NCBI GenBank assembly: GCA_963826105.1 | Contig: CAWGWA010000006.1 | Location: 310,001 to 374,000, forward strand | Direction: 5' to 3' | DNA from: WHTI01 sp963826105 | Lineage (GTDB): Bacteria > Actinomycetota > CADDZG01 > WHSQ01 | Length of the DNA stretch: 64,000 nt | Part shown: piece by piece, positions 16,699 through 26,057 of the stretch | How the letters are laid out: every line of letters starts with the position of its first letter | Numbering within the stretch: the first letter of the stretch is position 1 | The notes under the pieces: model-generated | Told to the model about the DNA's origin: nothing | The model's database searches: none | What the model saw: the letters and a program-made list of their open reading frames with translations, nothing else | Program-made: the position numbers and the translations under genes

Positions 16699-17808
16699 TT
16701 ACACCGGTTCCGGTCGCCGCGACCTAACCGCCCGAACGTAGAGCGACTCGACGTCCACGACCAGCTTCGCCCAGTCGTAACGAGCGGCTACCTCTCCACT
16801 CGCCGCCCTCATCGCTGCCGCCTTGGCATCGTCATCGAGCACGGCTGCGATAGCGATGGCCAGGGTCCCGGCGTCGCCGGCGGGAACAACGGAGGCGGCA
16901 TCGGAGGCGACCGCTCGGAATCCCTCCAGGTCGGAGCAGATCACCGGTACGCCCGCAGCCATCGCCTCGATCAGCACGATGCCGAAGGACTCACCTCCCA
17001 GACCGGGGGCGCAATAGACGCTCGCCGCCTTGAACACACCGGGAAGGTCTTCCTCGGGGACCCGTCCGAGCCAGCGGGTATCGGAGCGCAGGCTCTCTGC
17101 GAGCGCACGACACTTCATCTCTTCGGGACCGGTCCCGCCGACCACCAGGGTGACGTCGTCGCGGTCGAGCTCGATCAGCGCCCGGATCAGAACCTCCAGC
17201 CCCTTGCGCGGCTCGATCCGGCCGAGGAACAAGATCGTTGCCCCCGACCCGATGTCCGCGGGCGTCGCATCGCTGAAGCGGGGCACGTCGACCCCGTTCG
17301 GGGTCATCGCGTAGTCGCCGGGGAAATACCGACCGATCAGTCCACGGGCGGCCTCGGATACCGCCGTACGCACGGCGAGCTTCTTCATCGCGCCGAGGAG
17401 GGCGGGCTTGCCGGCCTGATACCCGAAGCTCGCTTCGGCCGAGGCGTGGAAGGTCCCGACCGCCGGGACGTCCGAGTTCCACAACGCCAGGAGACTAAGA
17501 CTGGGGATCAGCGGTTCGTGGAGGTGAAGCACGTCGGGATCGAAGGCTTTAAGGGCTTTCCTGAGCGAGACCGCCGCCATGGGACCGAATGCCAGCGGTG
17601 CGACCGAACCGTTTGCGGGGATCGCGACCGAGCGTCCGGTGAAGGTGACGCCCGGTTCCGTGCTCTTCTCGGGCGCGTTCTTCGAGCGCGGCGCGAAAAC
17701 CTCTACCTGATGATCTCGCCGCTTCAACGCGGACGCGAGAGCGCGGACATGACTCTGGACTCCGCCGAACTTGTCCCACGCGTAGGGGCAGACCAGCGCG
17801 ATCTTCAT
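16699..17808 (-). CDS. GT4 glycosyltransferase, PimA-like
   Basis: 369-residue GT-B-fold retaining glycosyltransferase. The N-terminal domain begins MKIALVCPYAWDKFGGVQSHV, as in PimA, which adds the first mannose from GDP-mannose to phosphatidylinositol on the inner membrane face. The C-terminal domain has the nucleotide-sugar signatures LGRIEPRKGLEVLIRA and GGESFGIVLIEAMAAGVPVICSD with the GT4 E-x7-E pair. Position supports PimA: it is next to a PatA-like acyltransferase (4-base overlap) and a CDP-alcohol phosphatidyltransferase, exactly the PI-mannoside gene order of mycobacteria. Sugar donor and acceptor are inferred from context. Confidence 0.87.
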   Translation of the reverse strand: MKIALVCPYAWDKFGGVQSHVRALASALKRRDHQVEVFAPRSKNAPEKSTEPGVTFTGRSVAIPANGSVAPLAFGPMAAVSLRKALKAFDPDVLHLHEPLIPSLSLLALWNSDVPAVGTFHASAEASFGYQAGKPALLGAMKKLAVRTAVSEAARGLIGRYFPGDYAMTPNGVDVPRFSDATPADIGSGATILFLGRIEPRKGLEVLIRALIELDRDDVTLVVGGTGPEEMKCRALAESLRSDTRWLGRVPEEDLPGVFKAASVYCAPGLGGESFGIVLIEAMAAGVPVICSDLEGFRAVASDAASVVPAGDAGTLAIAIAAVLDDDAKAAAMRAASGEVAARYDWAKLVVDVESLYVRAVRSRRPEPV

Positions 17809-18740
17809 CGAGGCGCGGCGGCACGGTCACTCGGCCAGAACGGCTGGAAGACGTGCCACTCCTCCGGGTGCTTGGCGATGCAACGCTCTAGCTCGCGTGC
17901 AACCTGTTGCGTGATCGCCTGGATGTGTTCGGGCCCCGAGCCCTCACCGATCTCTATCGCCTCTGAGATGTCGGCGATCCAACCCCGTTTGCCGTCCTCA
18001 TGAACGACGCCATAGACACCGGCGACGAACACGGGAGCTCCCGTCTTTAGCGCGACAGACGCGGGGCCGGCCGGGAAAGGCACCTGCTCGCCGAAGAATT
18101 CAACGATGGGTCCTCGTCCCTTGAGGTCTCGGTCTCCGAGGATCGCCACGACCGCGCCGTTAGCGACCGCTTCCGCAAGCTTGAGGGTCGCTCCTCGCTC
18201 GGCGGGATGGATCACCATCCCGAGTTTGGCTCGATGTGCCACGAAGAAGTCGAACATGCGCCGCGGCTTGAGGACCTCAGCGACGGTTACGAGCAGATGC
18301 CCGTTCGCACCGACCCACGCCCCCGCAGCGTCCCAGTTGCCGAGATGACCGACGACCACGATGGCACCCTGACCTCCCGCGACAGGGCCGAAGAGGCGGT
18401 CCTGCGTCGTGCTCCGAAAACGATCGAGGAAGAAGGCCTGGTCCTCGCGGACCAACGAGAAGGTCTCGAGCCAGTAGCGCGCGTACGACTGGTATGCCTT
18501 GACGACGAGCCGGTCGAGTTCCGGCGAGTCGATAGGTAGTCCGGATGTCCTCGAGAGGTTGGCTCGTACCTGATCCCTCTTCTTCGAGACGCGCGCCGAC
18601 ATCCGTCCCGCGGCACGGGCCAGACCGTAGGACATGCGCTCGGGCAGAGCGCGCGCCAGAGCCGAACCACCGACGAACGTGTAGTAAACGAGTTGGATGA
18701 GCCTGCCCTCACCGGGCGGTCGTTTGTATCTAGGTGGCAC
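17805..18740 (-). CDS. Lipid A-type acyltransferase, PatA-like
   Basis: 311-residue LpxL/HtrB-family acyltransferase. The catalytic H-x4-D motif is HLGNWD in IVVVGHLGNWDAAGA, followed by LKPRRMFDFFVAHRAKLGM and the GDRDLKGRG segment typical of the family. In actinobacteria the homologue at this position (PatA) acylates the mannose of phosphatidylinositol mannosides on the cytoplasmic membrane face. The GTG at 18740 overlaps the upstream phosphatidyltransferase by 11 bases and the 3' end overlaps the PimA-like gene by 4, so all three are one translation-coupled unit. Confidence 0.87.
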   Translation of the reverse strand: MPPRYKRPPGEGRLIQLVYYTFVGGSALARALPERMSYGLARAAGRMSARVSKKRDQVRANLSRTSGLPIDSPELDRLVVKAYQSYARYWLETFSLVREDQAFFLDRFRSTTQDRLFGPVAGGQGAIVVVGHLGNWDAAGAWVGANGHLLVTVAEVLKPRRMFDFFVAHRAKLGMVIHPAERGATLKLAEAVANGAVVAILGDRDLKGRGPIVEFFGEQVPFPAGPASVALKTGAPVFVAGVYGVVHEDGKRGWIADISEAIEIGEGSGPEHIQAITQQVARELERCIAKHPEEWHVFQPFWPSDRAAAPR

Positions 18741-19359
18741 GCGCCTGCTTCCTCACGTACAGGATCCGCTGGAAGAACGTGACGATCGCAGCGGCGGCGA
18801 GGATCACCATCGCTACCGGCACGAAATCGAGGATCAAGGCCGCGTTGATGAGGATCAGACGTTCCGCTCGCTCCGCGATTCCCACGTTGCAGTCGAAACC
18901 GAGGCCCTCGGCGCGAGCCTTGACGTACGACACCATGAACGAAGCTACGAGAGCGACCATCGCGGTGATGGCGACCCACGGCTCGTCGTGACTCGGGAGG
19001 TCCGGGCGCACGGCGTAGAGCCACACGATCGGGAGGAACACCAGGGCATCGGTGAGCCGGTCGGTGGTTGAATCGAGCACCGCTCCGAACTTGCTCGTGA
19101 CCCCCTTTGCCTTCGCGACGGCCCCGTCGAAAAGGTCCGCAACCCCGGCCGCGGTCGAGATGATCCCCGCGATCAGTAGATGGCCCTCAACGATGTAGTA
19201 GGCGGCGACCCCTGCAAGGACGACACTGAAGTAGGTGATGGCGTCGGGGCTGATCCCTGAGTTCGCCACGGCGCGCCCGAGCGGCCGCATGAAGCGGTCC
19301 CACCCGGCCCTCACCCTCGCATTTAGCACGTCTACACCCTGCCACAGTGCGGCTACCAT
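18730..19359 (-). CDS. CDP-alcohol phosphatidyltransferase (PI-phosphate synthase-like)
   Basis: 209-residue integral membrane enzyme that joins a CDP-diacylglycerol to an alcohol, here most likely inositol phosphate, giving the phosphatidylinositol backbone for mannosides. The signature D-x2-DG-x2-A-x9-G-x3-D-x3-D is present in ADLFDGAVAKAKG...FGAVLDSTTDR; a Lys replaces the usual Arg after DGxxA. Several hydrophobic helices follow, and the protein ends with the basic RKQARAT. It is the first gene of the minus-strand lipid unit and diverges from the EF-G-like gene, the two starts being only 35 bases apart. Confidence 0.87.
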   Translation of the reverse strand: MVAALWQGVDVLNARVRAGWDRFMRPLGRAVANSGISPDAITYFSVVLAGVAAYYIVEGHLLIAGIISTAAGVADLFDGAVAKAKGVTSKFGAVLDSTTDRLTDALVFLPIVWLYAVRPDLPSHDEPWVAITAMVALVASFMVSYVKARAEGLGFDCNVGIAERAERLILINAALILDFVPVAMVILAAAAIVTFFQRILYVRKQARAT

Positions 19360-19394
19360 GGCCCCTAACCGTCGGTGTACCCGGGGAGCTGCTG

Positions 19395-21458
19395 ATGAAG
19401 AGTTATGCCACCGAGAACATCCGCAACGTGGTCCTGGTAGGACACGGAGGGTCCGGTAAGACGTCCCTGGCCGAGGCCCTCCTCTTTCTCTCGGGTGCTA
19501 TCACCCGCCTAGGGACGGTCGAAGAAGGCAACACCGTTACCGACTTCGACGAAGAAGAACATCGCCGGCAGATCTCCGTCTCCACCGCCCTCGCTCCCCT
19601 CGAGTGGGGCGACTGCAAGATCAACGTCCTGGACGCTCCGGGTTACGCCGATTTCATCGGAGAACTTCGTTCCGCGATGCGTGTCGCCGACCTCGCCATC
19701 TTCGTGGTCTCGGCGGTGGAAGGGATCGAGGTCCAGACCCAGGTCGCGTGGAACTACGCCGAGGAACTCGGCCTCCCCCGCATGGTGTTCGTGAATAAGC
19801 TTGAACGAGAGAACGCCTCCTTCCAGAGAACGCTTGGGGAGTTGCGCGACACGTTCGGCAAGGGTTGCGCTCCGCTGAGCCTTCCTCTTGGTCGCGAGCA
19901 CGACTTCACCGGCATCATCTCGGTACTCGACGTCCAGGCCTACTCCTACGATGAGAAGGGCAAGACACAGGAGCTGCCAGTGCCGGAGGATCGTCAGTCA
20001 CGTGTCGACGAGGTCCGCACCGACCTCCTCGACTCCGTCGCCGAAACCGACGACGATCTCCTCGAGCGTTACCTCGAAGGCGGCGAGATCACCCGCGATG
20101 AGATCGTGAAGGCGCTGCACGAGGGCATCGACGAAGCCACCATCTTCCCCGTGTTCTGCGGAGCTGCGACGAAGTTGATCGGCGTCGACCGCCTCGCCGA
20201 TGTGATCGTTGCCGCGGGGCCTTCTCCCCTCGACCGCCCTCCGATCGAGACCGAGGACGGCAAGACGAGAGAGGCAAAGTCGGACGGGCCGATGTCGGCG
20301 CTGGTGTTCAAGACAACGACGGACCCCTACGTCGGGCGGATCAGCTTCTTCCGGGTCTACTCGGGCAAGGTCACCGCCGAGGGCCAGATCTTCAACTCGT
20401 CTCAGAAAGCCGACGAGCGGGTCGCCGGGGTGTTCACGATGCGCGGCAAGACGCAGGAGAACGTGAACGAACTGGTGGCCGGAGACATCGGCGCGATCGC
20501 CAAGCTCAACCACACACTCACCGGCAACACCTTGTCGGACAAGAACGATCCCGTCGTCCTCCCGTCGATCGAGCCTCCCGAGTCACTCCTTCCCAAAGCG
20601 ATCGAGCCCAAGACCAAGGGCGATGAGGACAAACTGATGATCGGCCTTCACAAGCTGATCGAAGAGGACCCCTCGGTGAAGCTCGAACGCTCCGACGAGA
20701 CGCACCAGACGATCCTCTGGGGCATGGGCGACGCGCATCTCGACGTCGTCCTCCATCACCTCAAGGACAAGTTCTCAGTCGAGGTCGACGAGGTCCCGTT
20801 CATCGTTCCTTACCGCAGCACGATCAAGAGCAAGGTCGAAGCGATCGGGCGACACGTCAAGCAGTCCGGCGGACACGGTCAGTACGGCATCTGCAACATC
20901 CGCGTCGAACCTCTGCCTCGCGGTGAGGGGTTCATCTACGAGGACAAGATCTTCGGCGGCTCGATCCCCAACCAGTGGATCCCGTCGGTCGAGAAGGGCA
21001 TCCGCGCCGAGATGGAGAAAGGCCTCGGCACCGGATACCAGATGCTCGACATCAAGGTCGAACTCTTCGACGGGAAGTTCCACACCGTCGACTCATCCGA
21101 CATGGCATTCCAGCTGGCCGGTTCGGCAGCGATCAAGGACGCCGCGCAGAAGGCGGGCCTCAGTCTGCTCGAGCCGGTCTGGGAGCTCGACGTGATGGTG
21201 CCCGAGGCGTTCACCGGCGACATCATGGGCGACCTCCAGAAGCGACGCGGCATCCCCGAGGGCATCGAAACCGTCGGAGGTGGTCGTCAGATCGTGAAGG
21301 CGAAGGTCCCGTTCGGTGAGGTCACGCACTACGCAACCGACCTCCGCTCGATGACCGGAGGCCAGGGGACCTTCTCGTGGAGCTTCAGTCACTACCAAGA
21401 GGTCCCCCACGACCTCGCCGAGAAGGTCCTGGCACGCGCCGGCAAAGACGAAGCCTGA
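19395..21458 (+). CDS. EF-G-like translational GTPase (EF-G2 type)
   Basis: 687-residue protein with all five EF-G domains but of the second, poorly understood EF-G-like group found in many actinobacteria. GTPase motifs are atypical: the P-loop is GHGGSGKT (16-23), the G3 motif is DAPGY (80-84), so the catalytic His of DTPGH is Tyr, and the G4 motif is NKLER (134-138) rather than NKxD. Domain IV (YRSTIKSKVEAIGRHVKQSGGHGQYG) and domain V are intact. The start at 19395 has a GGGGAG ribosome binding site and the standard MKSYATENIRNVVLVGH; the longer frame is rejected. Related proteins bind the ribosome but replace EF-G poorly, so the role is unclear. Confidence 0.9.
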   Translation: MKSYATENIRNVVLVGHGGSGKTSLAEALLFLSGAITRLGTVEEGNTVTDFDEEEHRRQISVSTALAPLEWGDCKINVLDAPGYADFIGELRSAMRVADLAIFVVSAVEGIEVQTQVAWNYAEELGLPRMVFVNKLERENASFQRTLGELRDTFGKGCAPLSLPLGREHDFTGIISVLDVQAYSYDEKGKTQELPVPEDRQSRVDEVRTDLLDSVAETDDDLLERYLEGGEITRDEIVKALHEGIDEATIFPVFCGAATKLIGVDRLADVIVAAGPSPLDRPPIETEDGKTREAKSDGPMSALVFKTTTDPYVGRISFFRVYSGKVTAEGQIFNSSQKADERVAGVFTMRGKTQENVNELVAGDIGAIAKLNHTLTGNTLSDKNDPVVLPSIEPPESLLPKAIEPKTKGDEDKLMIGLHKLIEEDPSVKLERSDETHQTILWGMGDAHLDVVLHHLKDKFSVEVDEVPFIVPYRSTIKSKVEAIGRHVKQSGGHGQYGICNIRVEPLPRGEGFIYEDKIFGGSIPNQWIPSVEKGIRAEMEKGLGTGYQMLDIKVELFDGKFHTVDSSDMAFQLAGSAAIKDAAQKAGLSLLEPVWELDVMVPEAFTGDIMGDLQKRRGIPEGIETVGGGRQIVKAKVPFGEVTHYATDLRSMTGGQGTFSWSFSHYQEVPHDLAEKVLARAGKDEA

Positions 21459-22577
21459 TCAGACCGTAGTCAGCTTTGAGGCCTCGCCGATGAACGGGGT
21501 GAGGGGTTCGAGAGCGGCCCTCATTTCCGCGGTCGAGGCGCTGCGCTTCTTGAACAACGCAATCTCGACCCTTGTGTCCTTCGGGTTGCGCTCGTGGGTC
21601 CAGACACCGATCACCCGACCCCCGCGCAGCACGACCTGCGAGACCCAGGCCCCCTTGCGGTAGACGAGATCCTTCCTCGCCTTCGGAACGATCTGATCGT
21701 GCGGGAGACCGGCGAGGGTGTAGGCATCGAACATCGGCAGCATCCGGACGATGCCATCCTCCTCTGCCGCCTCCAACGCCTTGAGGTCGCGCTTCAGGAT
21801 GAACGCCTTGTCACCCTCGCGGTCGACCTGCACGATCTCCTTCTCGAGCGCCCTGAACACGCCGTTCGCGTCGGGCGGCGCGAATCCCCACCAGCGCGCG
21901 AACTCCTCCCGCGATGCCGGTCCGTGAGACGCAAGGTAGCGGCGCAGTACCGCCGCCAGGGCCTCGTCCGTCGGTGGCGGCTCGGGCCATCCCTTGAGCC
22001 ATTGGTCGGGACGGGTGAAGGCCACGTTGCGGCCCTGACTCGGCCCGAAGCAGAGATGGCCCTCTCCGGCGAGGATCTTGAGTACCGATCCCCAACCAGA
22101 TCTCAGCAAGTCGTCCATCGCTTTGTTCTTGGTGATCCGATGGACCTCGTCGGCGATCGCCTCGCGGGTCAGCACCTTGCCGTCGAGCGCTTCCGGGATG
22201 ATCTTCGTTGCCCGCTCGACATCCTTCGCGGTGATACCGAACGCCTTCTGCCAGTAGGGCTTGTTCCACAACCTCCTCGTCGCCGAGGCCGACGCCCACA
22301 CCGGGAGATCGTCGGCCGCCAGGTAGTGGATCGTGCCGCGCATCATCCAGGTCTTCACCAATGACTTCGACTTCAAGGCGTTCTCGACCGCCGAGTCGGA
22401 CATCCCCTCGATGCGGGAGCCGGCCTGGAGCACTGCGGACGAGTGCACCTGAGCGTGGATGCCGCCTAGATCCTTGGCGACCCTACGAAGGGAACGCGAG
22501 CCAAGCGGCTCAACCAGGTGCATTCGCTCCAGGCGGAACGCCCGTGTCTGTGCCCAGGTGACCGCGGGAGCATCCAT
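21459..22577 (-). CDS. Winged-helix DNA-binding protein (AlkZ/YcaQ-like superfamily)
   Basis: 372-residue member of the HTH_42/winged-helix DNA-binding superfamily that includes the DNA glycosylases AlkZ and YcaQ. Typical features are the N-terminal ARAFRLERMHL-like helix, LGGIHAQVHSSAVLQA, the strand motif KTWMMRGTIHYLAADDLPVW, FARWWGF, and the C-terminal MFDAYTLAGLPHDQIVP ... GGRVIGVWTHER. The Q-x-Q element that AlkZ uses for base excision is not clearly kept (HAQVH), so activity on alkylated or cross-linked DNA is uncertain. Its stop abuts that of the EF-G-like gene without a gap. Confidence 0.8.
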   Translation of the reverse strand: MDAPAVTWAQTRAFRLERMHLVEPLGSRSLRRVAKDLGGIHAQVHSSAVLQAGSRIEGMSDSAVENALKSKSLVKTWMMRGTIHYLAADDLPVWASASATRRLWNKPYWQKAFGITAKDVERATKIIPEALDGKVLTREAIADEVHRITKNKAMDDLLRSGWGSVLKILAGEGHLCFGPSQGRNVAFTRPDQWLKGWPEPPPTDEALAAVLRRYLASHGPASREEFARWWGFAPPDANGVFRALEKEIVQVDREGDKAFILKRDLKALEAAEEDGIVRMLPMFDAYTLAGLPHDQIVPKARKDLVYRKGAWVSQVVLRGGRVIGVWTHERNPKDTRVEIALFKKRSASTAEMRAALEPLTPFIGEASKLTTV

Positions 22578-22581
22578 CGCC

Positions 22582-23070
22582 CTAAGCCTTTCCGAAGAGG
22601 GGCCTCAGCTTCGCATCGGTGCCGGCCAACATCTCCGGCAGCACTTTGGTTTCTCCCACCGTCGTCATGAAGTTCGTGTCACCGCCCCAACGCGGGACGA
22701 CATGCATGTGCAGGTGACCCGGGATCCCCGCTCCTCCGGCGGAACCGAGGTTCATCCCGACGTTGAACCCACCCGGGGCCATCGCCTCGGTGATGATCGT
22801 CACGCAACGGTTGGTCGCGTCCATCAACTCCGCCCGCTCCTGGTGGCTCATCTCCGTGAGGTCCGCAACGTGTCGCAAAGGGGCGATCATCACGTGTCCA
22901 GTGTTGTATGGGAACGCGTTGAGCAGAACGAAAACGTGCTTGCCGCGCCACAGGATGTGGGTCGCAGCGTCATCGTTCGTGGCCAGGTGCTCGCAGAAGA
23001 TGCAGCCCTCGTCGGGGCTACGGGTGCCGGTCACGTACTCGCTCCGCCATGGGCTCCACAGCCGCTCCAT
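22582..23070 (-). CDS. HIT-family nucleotide hydrolase/phosphorylase
   Basis: 162-residue HIT protein. The C-terminal histidine triad is HLHMHVVPRW, where the last His forms the nucleotidyl intermediate; the N-terminal half holds CIFC, a Cys pair typical of zinc-binding Ap4A phosphorylase-type HIT proteins, and LLNAFPYNTGHVMIAPLRHV. It resembles the mycobacterial gene beside thrS, which cleaves diadenosine tetraphosphate. The start touches the stop of thrS (1-base overlap), so both are expressed together; clearing Ap4A made by aminoacyl-tRNA synthetases would explain the link. Confidence 0.9.
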   Translation of the reverse strand: MERLWSPWRSEYVTGTRSPDEGCIFCEHLATNDDAATHILWRGKHVFVLLNAFPYNTGHVMIAPLRHVADLTEMSHQERAELMDATNRCVTIITEAMAPGGFNVGMNLGSAGGAGIPGHLHMHVVPRWGGDTNFMTTVGETKVLPEMLAGTDAKLRPLFGKA

Positions 23071-25034
23071 CAGTAACTTAGTTCGAGGGCCCGGGACTCG
23101 ATCTCGGCACTCAGCTTCGCCGCGAACTCGCCCGCCGGGACATCACGCTGCTCGTTGCCGGTTCGGGGGCGTACGGAGACAGTCCCGTTAGCCTCTTCGT
23201 CATCGCCGACGATCAGCATGTAGGGGACCTTCTGGAGCTGCTGGTGACGGATCTTGGCCCCCATCGTGTTGTCGGATTCATCTACCTTGGCCCGAGCTCC
23301 TAGAGCCGCAAGTTCGGACGCGACCTTGCGGGCGTACTCGTCGTGGCGGTCGGCGATCGGGATCAGGACGGCTTGCACGGGAGCGAGCCAGGTCGGGAAC
23401 GCTCCGGCGAAGTGCTCGACCAGGACGCCGATGAAACGCTCCACCGATCCCATCAACGCACGGTGGATCATGACCGGCTGGACGCGCTCGCCCTTCTCGT
23501 CGATGTACTCGAGGCCGAACCGATCGGGATTCTGGAAGTCGACCTGGATGGTGGCCAGCTGCCACGACCGCCCGATGGCGTCGCGCACGTCGATATCGAT
23601 CTTCGGTCCGTAGAAGGCACCGTCGCCCTCATCGATCACGAAGTCGAGGCCCGCCCTCTCGAGGGCGATCGGGATCGCCGCTTCTGCTTCGGCCCACTGT
23701 TCATCGGTTCCGACGGACTTCGTCGGCCTGGTCGAGAACCGCACGTTGTCGGGGCCCATCCCGACGGTCGCGTAGAGATCCCGAAGGAAGTCGACGCACC
23801 CGATGATCTCCTCGACCACCTGATCGGGACGGCAGAAGATGTGGCTGTCGTCCTGGGTTAAGCCCCTCGCCCGCAGCAACCCGTGGAGGGTGCCGGATCG
23901 CTCGTAGCGATAAACCGTCCCTAGTTCCGAGAACCTCACCGGCAGCTCGCGATAGGAGCGGGTCCGGCTTTGGTAGATGAGGAGGTGGAACGGACAGTTC
24001 ATGGGCTTGTTGAAGTACTCCGAGCCCTCGAACTCCATCGGCGGGAACATGTTCTCGCGGTAGAACCCGAGATGCCCCGAGGTCTCCCACAACTTGCCCT
24101 TACCTAGATGTGGCGTGTAGACACCCTCGTAGCCGCGGTCGATGTGCATCTGGCGCGACAGGTCCTCGAGTGTCTTGCGGACCACGGCGCCGTTCGGATG
24201 CCACAGCGCGAGCCCGGGACCGACCTGATCCGACCACGAGAACAGTTCGAGGTCGCGCCCGAGCTTCCGGTGATCGCGCCTTTCGGCTTCCTCGAGTCGA
24301 TGCAGGTACGCCTCGAGCGCGTCCTTGGATTCCCACGCGGTTCCGTAGATCCGTTGCAACATCGGCTTGTTCTCGTCGCCACGCCAGTAGGCGCCGGCGC
24401 TGCGAAGCAACTTGAACGCCTTGAGCCGCGAGGTTCCGGGAACGTGTGGTCCCCGGCACAGGTCGGTGAAGGCCACCTCACCGTCGGGCATCACGTTCTT
24501 ATAGAAGGTGAGTTCGGTACCCTCGGCAGCACCCTCTGGGGTGGGATCCCCGAGATTCTCTCCCGGTCGCTCCCGCTCCGCATCGACGCCCTCGATGATC
24601 TCGACCTTGTAGGGCTGGTCGGCGAAGAACTTCAGCGCATCGTCGCGCTCGACTACCTCGCGCTCGAAGCGCTGGTTCTCCTTGATGATCTTGCGCATCT
24701 CGGCCTCGATCGTCTCGAGGTCCTCGGGAGTGAACGGCGTCTCGACATCGAAGTCGTAATAGAAACCGTCTTCGATCGGAGGGCCGATCGTGTACTTGGC
24801 CCCCGGGTACAACCGCAAGACCGCTTGGGCCAAGACATGCGCGGTCGAATGCCGCATGATCTCGCGCCCGAGATCGTCCGTCGTGGTGACGATCTGCGCT
24901 GCGGATTCGGCGGGAGGGACGAACGACAGGTCCTTCTGCTTCCCGTCGACGACGAGCGCGAGCGGACCACTAGCACCCGCTTCCTTGGCGAGAGCGAATC
25001 CGTCCTTGGTGCCGTCCGCGGTAGCGGTAACCAT
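23070..25034 (-). CDS. thrS: Threonyl-tRNA synthetase
   Basis: 654-residue class II synthetase charging tRNA-Thr. Domain order is normal: an N-terminal TGS-like domain (about 1-75), the editing domain (RHSTAHVLAQAVLRLYPGAKYTIGPPIEDGFYYDF, with zinc/editing histidines), the catalytic core with KPMNCPFHLLIY, motif 2 in YRYERSGTLHGLLRARGLTQDDSH and motif 3 in IHRALMGSVERFIG, then the anticodon-binding domain (WLAPVQAVLIPIADRH). No leader resembling a T-box is visible; the aldolase gene ends only 9 bases upstream of the start codon. Confidence 0.97.
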   Translation of the reverse strand: MVTATADGTKDGFALAKEAGASGPLALVVDGKQKDLSFVPPAESAAQIVTTTDDLGREIMRHSTAHVLAQAVLRLYPGAKYTIGPPIEDGFYYDFDVETPFTPEDLETIEAEMRKIIKENQRFEREVVERDDALKFFADQPYKVEIIEGVDAERERPGENLGDPTPEGAAEGTELTFYKNVMPDGEVAFTDLCRGPHVPGTSRLKAFKLLRSAGAYWRGDENKPMLQRIYGTAWESKDALEAYLHRLEEAERRDHRKLGRDLELFSWSDQVGPGLALWHPNGAVVRKTLEDLSRQMHIDRGYEGVYTPHLGKGKLWETSGHLGFYRENMFPPMEFEGSEYFNKPMNCPFHLLIYQSRTRSYRELPVRFSELGTVYRYERSGTLHGLLRARGLTQDDSHIFCRPDQVVEEIIGCVDFLRDLYATVGMGPDNVRFSTRPTKSVGTDEQWAEAEAAIPIALERAGLDFVIDEGDGAFYGPKIDIDVRDAIGRSWQLATIQVDFQNPDRFGLEYIDEKGERVQPVMIHRALMGSVERFIGVLVEHFAGAFPTWLAPVQAVLIPIADRHDEYARKVASELAALGARAKVDESDNTMGAKIRHQQLQKVPYMLIVGDDEEANGTVSVRPRTGNEQRDVPAGEFAAKLSAEIESRALELSY

Positions 25035-25043
25035 CGGGTCCGG

Positions 25044-25949
25044 TCAGCCGGCTTTGTAGACGTCGATGAAGCGGCGGTAGTTGGTCGAGATCTGGGCGGC
25101 CGCGTCCTCGCGGGACAGGCCCCCGTCGAGGAAGCCCTTCAGGGCGTCCCACCAGATCGACCGGCCGATGGCAAGGCCGACATATCCGGGAACGCCGGCG
25201 CCCATGCGCAGCCAGTGGTCGACAGCATCGTCGTTCGCCCCGCGTCCGAGAACCACGCACACGACGTTGTCTCGTCCATCGCGACGCGTCGCGTCCGCGA
25301 TCCGCTCGCAGTCCTCGCGCTTGTCGAGACCCTCGATCTTCCAGATGTCTGGCTCGATCCCGGCAGCCTGGATCTCTTCGACCGCCCGCAGCATGAGGTC
25401 GGGGCGGAGCTCCTTGTCGTAGCGGTCCTCATCCCCACCGACCGATTCGAGCTGCGCGTCCTCGGCAGGCACCAGCAACTCAAAGAGGTACTTGCGGTTG
25501 TTGTCGTGGAGCCAGTCCCCAAGCCTCTTGAGACGCTCGGACTGCCGCTTGTTCATCTCCTGGTCGCCGTCTGGGTTGTAGCGAACGAGAACCTTGCTGA
25601 AGGCCGGGTCGAGGTCCTCGATGTGCTTGCCGAAGTCGTCGCCGTACTGGAAGTCGAACTCGTTCTGGCCGGACTTCTCGACCGGCATGGCGAACAACAG
25701 GCCCTTCGATTTCGCCTCCCGAACCACATCGGTGCCGAACTGTTCGTCGACCAGGATCCCTGCAGCATCCTTCGGGGCGCCCTCGTCGAGCGCCTTGAGG
25801 AACCCCTCGAAGATCAGACGCTTGGCATCGATGATCGTGTTGGTCTCCTCCGGGCTCGGGTCCCCCTGGATGCCGAACATCTTCTTCTGGAACGAGCCTC
25901 GATGGTCGAACGCGAGGATGTATAGGTCGCCCTCGTAGCCCAGTGGCAT
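25044..25949 (-). CDS. DUF2090-type aldolase (IolC C-terminal-like)
   Basis: 301-residue TIM-barrel protein related to tagatose-bisphosphate aldolases and to the DUF2090 domain fused to IolC. Signatures: LYILAFDHRGSFQKKMFGI, GILVDEQFGTDVV, FAMPVEKSGQNEFDF, YLFELLVPAEDAQLE, IWKIEGLDKREDCERI, VCVVLGRGAND and VGLAIGRSIWWDALKGFLDG. A stand-alone DUF2090 protein may cleave a ketose phosphate such as 2-deoxy-5-keto-gluconate 6-phosphate, but there are no inositol genes nearby. The ATG at 25949 follows AAGGAGAG, and 134 extra in-frame residues upstream are rejected because they lie across the neighbouring gene. Confidence 0.85.
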   Translation of the reverse strand: MPLGYEGDLYILAFDHRGSFQKKMFGIQGDPSPEETNTIIDAKRLIFEGFLKALDEGAPKDAAGILVDEQFGTDVVREAKSKGLLFAMPVEKSGQNEFDFQYGDDFGKHIEDLDPAFSKVLVRYNPDGDQEMNKRQSERLKRLGDWLHDNNRKYLFELLVPAEDAQLESVGGDEDRYDKELRPDLMLRAVEEIQAAGIEPDIWKIEGLDKREDCERIADATRRDGRDNVVCVVLGRGANDDAVDHWLRMGAGVPGYVGLAIGRSIWWDALKGFLDGGLSREDAAAQISTNYRRFIDVYKAG

Positions 25950-26057
25950 GGCGCTCTCCTTTTCTTGACTCTCCGTTTGACTTTGACCCAACCCTAAGCG
26001 ATGGGGCGGAGTCCTACGGGGGCCGGACGGCTCCCTCTCTGTGGTTCGATTGGATGC

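Noticed and set aside
24108..25925. 605-codon open frame antisense to thrS and the aldolase
   Set aside because: It mirrors the codon bias of two strongly conserved genes on the other strand, has no family motif and spans two genes and their gap.
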